From the NCBI GenBank assembly GCA_028822645.1, contig JAPKDG010000008.1, positions 1 through 56,662 of the forward strand: a stretch of DNA of 56,662 bases. Reading direction: 5' to 3'. This document shows positions 17,752 through 26,132 of this stretch, piece after piece. Source of the DNA: Longimicrobiales bacterium (GTDB lineage: Bacteria; Gemmatimonadota; Gemmatimonadetes; Longimicrobiales; Gaopeijiaceae). The notes below the pieces were generated by a model. It was not told the origin of the DNA. It worked only from the letters and a program-made list of their open reading frames with translations, and searched no databases. Made by a program: the position numbers and the translations under genes. Positions within the stretch are counted from its first letter, which is position 1. Each line of letters begins with the position of its first letter.

Positions 17752-19953
17752 TTAATCATGAATAAGCACATCTTTAAATGCTATTTCCTCTGCGGCTAAT
17801 ATAAACACAGTGGCTGGCAAATCATTGGTATTAGTGAGGAGCTCATCCCAATAGTTCAAGAAGTTATCATCGGGTTTCCTGATCCCCAAAAATACCAGAT
17901 CAGCGTCTCGTGAATGTTCCAGTACCTGTTCTGCAAATTTTTGTTTATCGGAAGTAATCACATGTGGTATAAAATTCGTCCGAGTTTTTTCAATGATTCC
18001 TTTAAGGTTTTGGAGGGCTTCCTGTTTGGCAATTTCATCTTTGACTACCATTCGGAGATGAACTTCTGATCCTTTCCACATTAGGCTGGTCTGAGTCAAG
18101 TATCCCAATATTAGCATTAGAGCACCATTACCCTGTAGTCCGCCCCACCAAATATCTATTCTTTTCCTTTTGCGAAATCCCGACTCTTCCACAGCCCTAA
18201 GGATAAACACATTTCGTTTCGCAGTATAAAGGTCCTTAACTAGGGAACAAAATTTCTTTCTGTCTTTAGAAAGTTCATAATTTTGACCCAGCAACACTGA
18301 GTTTGGAATCAATGGACCGACTCCATAAGCTTCTACTAATTTCCTCACCCCAGAATACGCATCTGGTGCCGATATGACTCTAACCAAAGATTGGACACCA
18401 CGTCTCTCACAATAATTTCTTATCTTAGATTCCAGAGCGGTTGATCGATCCGGACTGATACTTTCTTCTGGGACAACCGTAGAGACTGTCAACAACCCCT
18501 GAGAACGAGAGAAAGAATTAGCTAGGTCGATTAAGTGCCAGCGCCTTGTTGGAGACCCTGAAAACACTAATATATTTGGTCTCCAATTTCTTGCGTCAGA
18601 TCCTTTTCTGAGGGCCAAAAGACCAGTTCTAATTATCGCCATCCAGAGTCCCCTGCGTAGATCTCCCCAAGCAGCAGTTAGTTCGCGTTTCTTCAGCCAA
18701 ACATAGACACTTCCGACAAAAATAGACGCCACTAAAGTGGCGCCTGAGTTAATCAAAGCCATCACCCAAAAACACCCCACGGCACCCAAAAGAGAAAACG
18801 CCCAATGAATTTTTATTTTAGGCCTGAAAGATGGGCTCCGTAAAAACCGCTCTAGCCCAGCAGCTACGTTCAATGCGCCGTAGGTGGTCAAAAAAAACAT
18901 AGTCAAAACTGGAGCGATAACTTCTAGGTTTCCAAAATAAGCAGCTGTACCTGAAAATATCAGCGTGACCACTGTTCCAATACGGGGGCTATCATCTGGA
19001 CCTGTCCCCTTCCCCAACCACTGCAAACTAGCTGGGAGCACATTGTCGCGAGCTAGTGCCTGCAAGACCCTTGGGGCGCCCAAGATACTTCCCACTGCCG
19101 ACGATAAAGCCCCTCCCCATACGCCAAGGAGGATCGTATTACCCCATAATGACATCGGCCTCATAATCAAGGGATCGCTTATGAGAGCCTCCGGTCCTGC
19201 TCGAAACGCCAAGATGACAGGAAGTATCATATAGACTAGGTATCCTGTACCAATAGCTAAAAACGTCCCCAAGGGAATAGACCTGCTGGGATCTTTCAAG
19301 TCTCCTGATAAATTGACGCCGACAGTTATACCTGTCACAGCAGGAAAAAACACAGCGAAAGCTGTCCAAAAACCAACAGGATCCGAAACTGTTCCAGAGG
19401 CTCCCGCTACTTCGGTTGAGATCGGTTTGCCAAACAATAGAGATAAGATAGAAATCAGTACTACCCCCATGACCAGGTATTGTGTGCGTATAGCTAGCCT
19501 AGGTGATAACAGAGCGATGCCTGCTACAAGGATAATTGTCAACGAAACAATGAGTTCTTGAGAAAACCGTGGAAATACTGCCGTAAAACTTTCCGCAAAC
19601 CCCACAGTATAAAGAGACACAGACAAGGCTTGGGCCAAAAACAATGGTATGCCAACCGCTCCTCCAGCTTCCAATCCGAGGGACCGACTGATCATGTAAT
19701 ATGCTCCTCCAGCTCGGACTCGATGGTCAGTAGCAATAGCAGCAATGGACAAGCCCGTCAAAAAAGTAATGGAGGTAGCAAGGGTCACTATCAATAAAGT
19801 TTTAGAAAGACCTACATTGCCGACTACCCATCCCAATTTGAGGTACATGATAACCCCAAGTATAGTGAGAATAGAAGGTGTGAAGACCCCGTCAAAGGTA
19901 CCTAAACTTTTTTTTGACTCAGCCAATTTTCCCGTCACTCCCGGTTGAATCAC
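17752..19953 (-). CDS. SLC12-like (cation-chloride cotransporter type) APC-superfamily permease
   Basis: The first 430 residues hold about 12 membrane segments. The APC-fold TM1 motif GVFTPSILTILGVIMYLKLGW is typical of Na-K-Cl/K-Cl cotransporter relatives. RAGGAYYMISRSLGLEAGGAVG and PAVTGITVGVNLSGDLKDPSRSIP follow. The last 280 residues form a soluble domain with alternating strands and a final DADLVFLGIRKPDDNF, like the cytosolic C-terminal domain of SLC12 carriers. The likely role is ion or amino acid cotransport at the inner membrane; the substrate cannot be told. The start used is GTG at 19953, with no clear ribosome site, so the first residues are uncertain. Confidence 0.8.
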   Translation of the reverse strand: MIQPGVTGKLAESKKSLGTFDGVFTPSILTILGVIMYLKLGWVVGNVGLSKTLLIVTLATSITFLTGLSIAAIATDHRVRAGGAYYMISRSLGLEAGGAVGIPLFLAQALSVSLYTVGFAESFTAVFPRFSQELIVSLTIILVAGIALLSPRLAIRTQYLVMGVVLISILSLLFGKPISTEVAGASGTVSDPVGFWTAFAVFFPAVTGITVGVNLSGDLKDPSRSIPLGTFLAIGTGYLVYMILPVILAFRAGPEALISDPLIMRPMSLWGNTILLGVWGGALSSAVGSILGAPRVLQALARDNVLPASLQWLGKGTGPDDSPRIGTVVTLIFSGTAAYFGNLEVIAPVLTMFFLTTYGALNVAAGLERFLRSPSFRPKIKIHWAFSLLGAVGCFWVMALINSGATLVASIFVGSVYVWLKKRELTAAWGDLRRGLWMAIIRTGLLALRKGSDARNWRPNILVFSGSPTRRWHLIDLANSFSRSQGLLTVSTVVPEESISPDRSTALESKIRNYCERRGVQSLVRVISAPDAYSGVRKLVEAYGVGPLIPNSVLLGQNYELSKDRKKFCSLVKDLYTAKRNVFILRAVEESGFRKRKRIDIWWGGLQGNGALMLILGYLTQTSLMWKGSEVHLRMVVKDEIAKQEALQNLKGIIEKTRTNFIPHVITSDKQKFAEQVLEHSRDADLVFLGIRKPDDNFLNYWDELLTNTNDLPATVFILAAEEIAFKDVLIHD

Positions 19954-20012
19954 TTAAAAATATATTTGACCGATAATATCTGATAGGTGTAGCGGAATTA
20001 AACATTTTTTTC

Positions 20013-20699
20013 TTAATCCTGGGGACAAGCCCAGCTAACAAACTCAGCTGCAATTCCCGATTCCGCACAAGTCCGATAAGATTTGGAGTCATGTCGAATC
20101 CCTTTACCAATTGGAGAAAATACTTCCCTGCAGAGCTTTTCACCAATGCCACTACATTGATAAGTCAGCCACGGTCCACCACTGACCCAACCCTTTTCGG
20201 GCAATATGGGGACGCAATCAAGTAGAATCTCTCTCTGCACGCCTGAACCTCTCTGCACTCTATAGTCCCCCTCTTGTACTAACTGTCCGGGGCTCCATTC
20301 ACTAATGTCGCGCTCTGCGAATTCTCGTCCTGGATCTCCAGCATCAATCGGAACCTCTAGGTCTTCGCCAAATAGAGGAATTCTCCATAAACCGGAACTC
20401 ACGGAGATGTGTGCAGCCAGCAGCACACTGACGCTAATTCTGGATTCATATTCCACGAATATCTTTTTTTGTGCTATTGAAACATAAGCTACGGGGAGAT
20501 TCAGCATGGGTGACTCGATGTTCACTCTTCCGTCGGCAAGTTCCAATAATATTGGGTCAAAGGGATCTGCCGAGATTGATGCGTCTCTGGGATTTATTTC
20601 ACAGGCAGACTGAAACCACGTGGATCCGATCAACCCGGTTGTGCAACAAATCCTCCTTATAAAAGCCCTTCGCTCAATCGCTATACTTGTATCCATCAT
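20013..20699 (-). CDS. Unrecognised Cys-rich exported protein with Tat-like signal
   Basis: I do not recognise this family. The frame has an N-terminal ERRAFIRR resembling a Tat motif. ICCTTGLIGSTWF and a Cys in QSACEIN follow, so a Tat signal or a lipoprotein anchor is possible. The mature part is about 195 residues and mostly predicted beta. It has Cys in DCVPIL, YQCSG, LCREV, TCAES and a final WACPQD, a possible set of disulfides. I chose ATG 20699; ATG 20696 and an upstream TTG at 20723 are alternatives. It starts 17 bases after the transketolase-like gene, so the two are probably cotranscribed. Confidence 0.65.
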   Translation of the reverse strand: MMDTSIAIERRAFIRRICCTTGLIGSTWFQSACEINPRDASISADPFDPILLELADGRVNIESPMLNLPVAYVSIAQKKIFVEYESRISVSVLLAAHISVSSGLWRIPLFGEDLEVPIDAGDPGREFAERDISEWSPGQLVQEGDYRVQRGSGVQREILLDCVPILPEKGWVSGGPWLTYQCSGIGEKLCREVFSPIGKGIRHDSKSYRTCAESGIAAEFVSWACPQD

Positions 20700-20715
20700 T
20701 TTATGAAAACAAGTA

Positions 20716-23058
20716 CTACTCAAAATTTACTTGGGCTTTAATTGCTTCAATATATTTTTTTATTCTTGAATACTGACCAGGTCCGTCCAGCCCAGCTTCT
20801 CGAATCACATCATCACCAGGTCCACTACCTAAATAATGGCCTTTTTGGAACGGGTGCATAGTGTACTTCCTGCCTAAGTCCGATTGAATCCAGCGATACA
20901 TTGTCGGTAAGGTAAATCCGGTAATTCCCATTGCAGATCTAGCAATTTCTTCATTATAAATTGACTGTTTCTCTTCATGCGATAAACGATCAAATAACTC
21001 GGGGCTAGCGACATATATAACTTTTAAATTAATTCCTTCTTCTTTGAGTCTTGGTAGAACTTCTGTTACAAAAACCAGAGTGACTCCTGATCCCTGCAGA
21101 ACAACAACGCCATCTTGATTGCCATCACAAGGCTCGGATAAACAATAAACACCAGTGGTCGCACTAGATGCGGGTGCCAATCCTAATTGATTTCTGTCCA
21201 ACACAGGTTCGTCTGGCCTTGTAACAAAGGGTATAAGAACAGCAGGACGAGCCCTAAGTCCAGCTGCCATAAGAGGCCAGATTTCTTGAGGTTCCCAGGG
21301 AGTTAAAGTAATAGCAGTGCCAGGAGCATAATTTTCTGCGTGTAATTGATATGCCTGGGGATCTGCATGAGTTGGTCCATCTTCTCCTGTTTTCATTCCG
21401 GCATGACCGCACTGCAACACAACTGTACTGTAGGGAGCACCATCCAATGCTTGCTTCATTTGCTGACTGATAGCATGAACACGAGCGGCTATGTGACCCA
21501 GGGGAGCCATAAATGCTCCGTATGAGGCTCCGACCCCTATGTGTTTTCCAAATCCTGATATTCCAACAATTATGCAAGAAATTCCATCTTCACAAATCCC
21601 CCCCATGCTCAATGATCGACTGGATGGATTGGATCTATAATGCCAGAAATTATCCGCAAAACCTTCGTTGGCTCCAGAAACAGCAGTGGAGTCACTTAAG
21701 TCAGCCGCACCGAATAATATGGCTCCTTGTGACTCTTTGTTCAAATACCCTAGGACCCTCCCTAATTGCTTGCGTAATGCAAACTTAGAGCCGATCTCTA
21801 AATGTAAACCAGAAGGTGTGTCACCAGTAACACATGCTTGAATCGCACCCTCAACGTCCGGAGCCCCGGCACGTGGCTCTCTCTCGCATGAATCCAAGCG
21901 TTCGAAAGAACTTTGAATTCGATTTGTGAGGGATTCACAAAGATCCTTTTCCTTTTCAACCAAGCCACGAATTTCCAGCAGAGTTTCCCAAAAACAAGCT
22001 TCTATTTCGACTATATCGGAGGGGTCTTCGGGAGTTGGTAGCTCAGTCGCCTGCATCCCAAAAAGTGGCGACATCACTTCATGCCAACTAGCACTCCCCA
22101 TTTTGTGTCCTGCACCATGAGATTTCTTCCCTGAAATACCATAATTCCAGCCTTTTTCAGTACGGTAAATTACAGCAGTTGGTTGGCTGTTATCTATTTC
22201 TGGAACCATCCTTTGAGCGGTGACTACCTGACCCATATCGAATCCATCTGATACGTGGATCACATTCCAGTCATGAAGATAGAAAAATTCCATAGGATCC
22301 CATTGAACATAGTCTCCCCATAAATCCCCCTCTCTTGTCACTCTGTCTGAATCAATAGATGCCTGATTCCAATCCAGATGGCACACCGCATTAGACAATC
22401 CAGCTACACCAGCAGCTGCTACGCTCTCATAAACCCTACCTGGAGTAAGCCCCCCCTCACCTTCCAGCATGTGTACAGTGGGGGAATTCTCCCCGAAATA
22501 GTCCGCCGCACCAAATGCTAATCCAATCGAACTCGCCATACCCACACCTGATGGACCAGTCGCAATTCTGACGAATGGAGTCATAGGTGTTGGATGTCCG
22601 TCTAAGGGAGTTGATTTGAATTCATTAAATAAAGGAGTAGTCTGAGTCGGATTCCTTCTGAATCCCAGCAGGTCCTCGAAACGAAGCCTAAATTTATTTT
22701 CTGAAGGCAATAATTCAGGCCGGGCAATCCTTACTAATTCATCCCTCAAGGCCCACATAGCATACAGGCCAGTAGCTTTATGCCCAGCCGCAAACGACAG
22801 AAGATCTTGGTCCGGACGAATAGGATCGCGGAAGTCATAATCCATGGAGTCAAAGAGCAGACTACTCATTATGTGTCCGGCTGAAACCGATCCCCCTGGA
22901 TGTCCCGATTGATGGAAATTGAACTGAGTCGCTACAATCGCTCTATATATTTCGTCAAAACGCTTGAGCTGACCAAGAAACGCTTCGTTTTCTATGCTTT
23001 TATCACATTCATTGACTTCTATCCAAATGGAACGCCGGGGGCCAAAAGATCTTGTCAT
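20716..23058 (-). CDS. Transketolase-family thiamine diphosphate enzyme
   Basis: The 780-residue protein has the three transketolase domains. SGHPGGSVSAGHI and AGHKATGLYA supply the His residues. ATGPSGVGMASSIGLAFG, GEGGLTPGRVYES and DWNQASID form the diphosphate site, in which GEG replaces the usual GDG. GGICEDGI aligns with the segment holding the catalytic Glu in the pyrimidine domain, and GEDGPTHADPQAY is the following sugar-binding motif. It is longer than typical transketolase (about 660) and diverges in the C-terminal third, so the substrate is uncertain. The ATG at 23058 is supported by GAGAG 11 bases upstream. Confidence 0.82.
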   Translation of the reverse strand: MTRSFGPRRSIWIEVNECDKSIENEAFLGQLKRFDEIYRAIVATQFNFHQSGHPGGSVSAGHIMSSLLFDSMDYDFRDPIRPDQDLLSFAAGHKATGLYAMWALRDELVRIARPELLPSENKFRLRFEDLLGFRRNPTQTTPLFNEFKSTPLDGHPTPMTPFVRIATGPSGVGMASSIGLAFGAADYFGENSPTVHMLEGEGGLTPGRVYESVAAAGVAGLSNAVCHLDWNQASIDSDRVTREGDLWGDYVQWDPMEFFYLHDWNVIHVSDGFDMGQVVTAQRMVPEIDNSQPTAVIYRTEKGWNYGISGKKSHGAGHKMGSASWHEVMSPLFGMQATELPTPEDPSDIVEIEACFWETLLEIRGLVEKEKDLCESLTNRIQSSFERLDSCEREPRAGAPDVEGAIQACVTGDTPSGLHLEIGSKFALRKQLGRVLGYLNKESQGAILFGAADLSDSTAVSGANEGFADNFWHYRSNPSSRSLSMGGICEDGISCIIVGISGFGKHIGVGASYGAFMAPLGHIAARVHAISQQMKQALDGAPYSTVVLQCGHAGMKTGEDGPTHADPQAYQLHAENYAPGTAITLTPWEPQEIWPLMAAGLRARPAVLIPFVTRPDEPVLDRNQLGLAPASSATTGVYCLSEPCDGNQDGVVVLQGSGVTLVFVTEVLPRLKEEGINLKVIYVASPELFDRLSHEEKQSIYNEEIARSAMGITGFTLPTMYRWIQSDLGRKYTMHPFQKGHYLGSGPGDDVIREAGLDGPGQYSRIKKYIEAIKAQVNFE

Positions 23059-23128
23059 ATTGTATTATTCTCTCAATAGTTTTCTGAATTATTTGATATC
23101 TACTCATACATACAGAGTACAAAGCAAA

Positions 23129-23155
23129 CCATCTGCAAAAAACCGTAGCAGATGG
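23129..23155 (-). terminator. Hairpin downstream of the S9 peptidase gene, possible terminator
   Basis: CCATCTGC (23129-23136) and GCAGATGG (23148-23155) form a perfect 8-bp stem with an 11-base loop. It lies about 127 bases after the S9 stop and 70 bases before the transketolase-like start, on the same strand. On the minus strand it is followed by TTTGCTTTG, a weak U tract. It is the only clear inverted repeat I saw in the 223-base space, and it may end transcription or act in the leader of the next gene. Confidence 0.4.
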
Positions 23156-23281
23156 CAAGCCAACAGCTTAACCTTGTCACTCCACTTCAATCAACCCAAG
23201 CTGAAAAAAAAGCTAGAAATCAGTTATTTGGTTCCAGAAATTCTGTTGCTCATCTCACCACTTGGATTCTTACATTGTCGA

Positions 23282-25861
23282 TTAGTTTGTCTTCTCCTTC
23301 TCAACTTGTAATTGCAGTATGTCTGGATCCCACCTGTCATCTCCAAGGAGATGCTTTACGAAATATTCTGCTCTCAACCAAAACCAATAGTCACCCATAT
23401 CCCCATAACTATGACGTTGTCCTGGAAACACAAAAAAATCAAACCGCTTATTCGCTTTTATTAGAGCTTCTGCTACCCGGAAAGTCCCAGCATGATGCAC
23501 GTTGTTATCTACATCTCCTGTAGTCAACAATAAGTGTCCCTTTAGATTTCCTGCTAGATCAGAATTTTTCTCTATATCGTATTCAAAAGATACGCTACCA
23601 TCTTCAGCTACCACCTCTTCTACTCCATGGTGATCTTCAGACCAACTACGGTTGTAGACGTCATTGTTATGATTCCCAGAAGATGAAACGGCGACCTTGA
23701 AAAAATCTGGATATACGAACATGGCCGCAGTTGACATGAATCCGCCTCCAGAATGACCATAGATCCCTACCTTGTCTAAATCTATGAAATCATGTCGATC
23801 ACCGAGCTGTTCAAGTACCGATTTTTTGTCCGCCAAACCGTAATCCCTGAGGTTTCCGTAACCATAATTATGATACCACTTGGAGCGATCGGGATGCCCT
23901 CCCCTATTCCCAAGCGTGACTACTATCATTCCAAACTGTGCTAAACCTTGTTCGTAGCCATTCAAGCTAAAGGATTTCGAAACTGATTCGGTTTGAGGAC
24001 CAGGATAGACGTAAGCTACGATCGGATAGTTCTTTTCAGGATCAAAATTGTACGGCTTGTACATCACCCCATAAATGTCAGTAATTCCATCTGCAGATTT
24101 AGCTTTGTAGGGCTCTGGAAAATCATAGCCTGCCGCACTGAGGGAACTAAAATCTGACTCTTCTAGTTCCATGATCACTTTGCCAGAGGAATCGTAAAGA
24201 TCTGCCCTTGGAGTGGTGTTTACACGGGAATAATTATCTACAAAGAAGCGCTTCGACCCACTAACATTAAACTGATGGTCAAAATTCCCTGGATTCAATA
24301 AAAGAAGTCCTGATCCATCCAAATTGACCCTATAAAAGTGCTGGTAGTATGGATCCTCATTTTCCTCTCTCCCATTAGCCCGTAAAAAGACCTGGCCCCG
24401 TTCTTCATCTACCCCCAAGAGCCCGTCTACGTGCCAAGATCCTTCTGTTAAACGGCCCTTAAAGATTCCATCTGAGCCATATCGATATATGTGACCCCAC
24501 CCATCTCTTTCTGACCACCACAATAAATCTCCACTATTTTTTAAGTGACCCAAACGTTCTACTGATCCGCCAGACCCATAACCCCTATCCAAGTAGGTAT
24601 TCATTCTTTCTTCAATGACCACTCTTACATCGCCAGTCTCAGTATTGACCACCAGGACATCAGTCCTATGTCGATCTCTGCTCGTTCTAGTAATCCACAA
24701 CTCTGATGATCCATCAGCAAGCCACAGTGAAGGTTGAGGCGCAATTTCATCCGTCGGGACAAATGTCCTATCTAATGCCACTGACATCATTTGATCTTGC
24801 CATGGATCATCGTTAACACTGACCTTATTCCTGTTTTGCAAATCATAAATTATCACTTCATTTTGAGTAACATCCTCTTCGCCTGGCATATCGTATTTAT
24901 ATGTCTCAAGCTCTGGCCTGTCGTTACCCACTGCGTGGACCACCCAAAGCTCGTTAACATCACGTTGATCTGAGCGCACCAATGCTATTTTTTTTGAGTC
25001 CTTAGACCAGGCAATATTTGTCCTTTTCCGCTTCTTCTGGTTCTCAAGGCTAGTCTTGTTAGTCTCACCCCTACCGCTCGAATTGGCTGTGTAACTGTAG
25101 TGATCAACGCCATCCGCAGTCAGCTGTATTTCCTCCACTTCCATCCCCTCTTCTGCTTCTTCTGCTTCTTTTCCTTTTTTCCCTTTTCTCACTTCTAGAA
25201 TTTTCTCATAATCGACTAGGGACATCATCCATAGATTATGTTCCTTTGCAAAGATAATTGTATTCCCATCTGGCGAGATGTTCGCCCACCCTGGATGATT
25301 ATCTGGAGTTTCTTCAGGACTCAATTGGATCAAAGTATTGGTCCTCAGATTTAGCTCAAAATGACGCACATCAGAAACAGATTCCTCATCCTCATCCTCA
25401 TCATCGTCATCAGTCGCACTGTCATCGAACCTGACCATAAATTCACCGAGGAAACGGAGATTGTTGATCGGAAGATGCTGTCCATCCCATGGGTCTTTGG
25501 TGATTTTCGTAAGTTCTGCAGCCATCCAATCATTGTCGAACAGTTCATTTTTACTTCGAGTGACGGGATTTACTATGTAATATTTCGTTCCGTTAGTATT
25601 TTCCCATTTGTACCAAAATTTCTCAGTATCTTTTATCCAGTGAGGGTCTACCCTCGTACTGTGCACTAATTCGCTGATTTTATATGGAGCGAACCGCGCT
25701 GCCAAAGTAAAATTGGCCTGGCCATCAGATTCTTGAACCTGACCTCCTGAGCGCCGCACATTTAACTCGATTTCTTGGGCGATCCCCGAATCTACATTGG
25801 CCAACATTAAAATCAGGGCAAAGCTGAATTTACAAATCTTTCCAAGTGTCTTACCAATCAT
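23282..25861 (-). CDS. Exported S9 family (DPP IV-like) serine peptidase
   Basis: The protein has a signal peptide (FSFALILMLANVDSGIAQ). A beta-propeller N-terminal domain spans about 60-590 and an alpha/beta-hydrolase domain about 600-850. The catalytic Ser is in YGHSGGGFMS, the Asp in TTGDVDNNVH and the His in PGQRHSYGD, the order of dipeptidyl peptidase IV and prolyl oligopeptidase relatives. It probably trims peptides in the periplasm or outside the cell. An acidic insert (SATDDDDEDEDEESVSD) lies near residue 150 and a Glu/Lys-rich stretch near 250. The ATG at 25861 has GAGG about 10 bases upstream. Confidence 0.93.
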   Translation of the reverse strand: MIGKTLGKICKFSFALILMLANVDSGIAQEIELNVRRSGGQVQESDGQANFTLAARFAPYKISELVHSTRVDPHWIKDTEKFWYKWENTNGTKYYIVNPVTRSKNELFDNDWMAAELTKITKDPWDGQHLPINNLRFLGEFMVRFDDSATDDDDEDEDEESVSDVRHFELNLRTNTLIQLSPEETPDNHPGWANISPDGNTIIFAKEHNLWMMSLVDYEKILEVRKGKKGKEAEEAEEGMEVEEIQLTADGVDHYSYTANSSGRGETNKTSLENQKKRKRTNIAWSKDSKKIALVRSDQRDVNELWVVHAVGNDRPELETYKYDMPGEEDVTQNEVIIYDLQNRNKVSVNDDPWQDQMMSVALDRTFVPTDEIAPQPSLWLADGSSELWITRTSRDRHRTDVLVVNTETGDVRVVIEERMNTYLDRGYGSGGSVERLGHLKNSGDLLWWSERDGWGHIYRYGSDGIFKGRLTEGSWHVDGLLGVDEERGQVFLRANGREENEDPYYQHFYRVNLDGSGLLLLNPGNFDHQFNVSGSKRFFVDNYSRVNTTPRADLYDSSGKVIMELEESDFSSLSAAGYDFPEPYKAKSADGITDIYGVMYKPYNFDPEKNYPIVAYVYPGPQTESVSKSFSLNGYEQGLAQFGMIVVTLGNRGGHPDRSKWYHNYGYGNLRDYGLADKKSVLEQLGDRHDFIDLDKVGIYGHSGGGFMSTAAMFVYPDFFKVAVSSSGNHNNDVYNRSWSEDHHGVEEVVAEDGSVSFEYDIEKNSDLAGNLKGHLLLTTGDVDNNVHHAGTFRVAEALIKANKRFDFFVFPGQRHSYGDMGDYWFWLRAEYFVKHLLGDDRWDPDILQLQVEKEKTN

Positions 25862-25897
25862 CGCTGAAACCTCATCCTGAATTGATCCAATACCAAC

Positions 25898-25920
25898 AAA
25901 GGAGGGGCGCTCCCTCCTTT
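25898..25920. other. Perfect 9-bp hairpin between divergent genes
   Basis: AAAGGAGGG and CCCTCCTTT flank a five-base loop (GCGCT). The hairpin lies 37 bases upstream of the S9 ATG, in the 271-base space between the S9 peptidase (minus) and the RCC1 lipoprotein (plus). Read on either strand, one arm is AAAGGAGGG, a strong anti-16S-like sequence. It lacks a long U tract, so it is not a textbook terminator. It could be a leader attenuator, an mRNA stabiliser or an operator. The rest of the space is AT-rich and I see no convincing promoter pair in it. Confidence 0.5.
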
Positions 25921-26132
25921 AATACTTATAGCCGTGATAAAACATAGAATTTATCATTCATCGTAATTCAAGTTTCAAGTTACACAAGCATCTCATACTG
26001 ATCTCAATGTGATATGCGAGGCAATCAAATATTGATTATTGAACAATTAATGCCAATAATTCTGTCTGACTAATATCTTGCGCCGGCATCTTTACTAGAA
26101 GCATATAGGAATCGTCAACATCCATTCGACCT

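Noticed and set aside
20013-20699. Rieske-type iron-sulfur protein
   Set aside because: The Tat-like signal suggested it, but the paired Cys-x-His and Cys-x-x-His ligands are missing.
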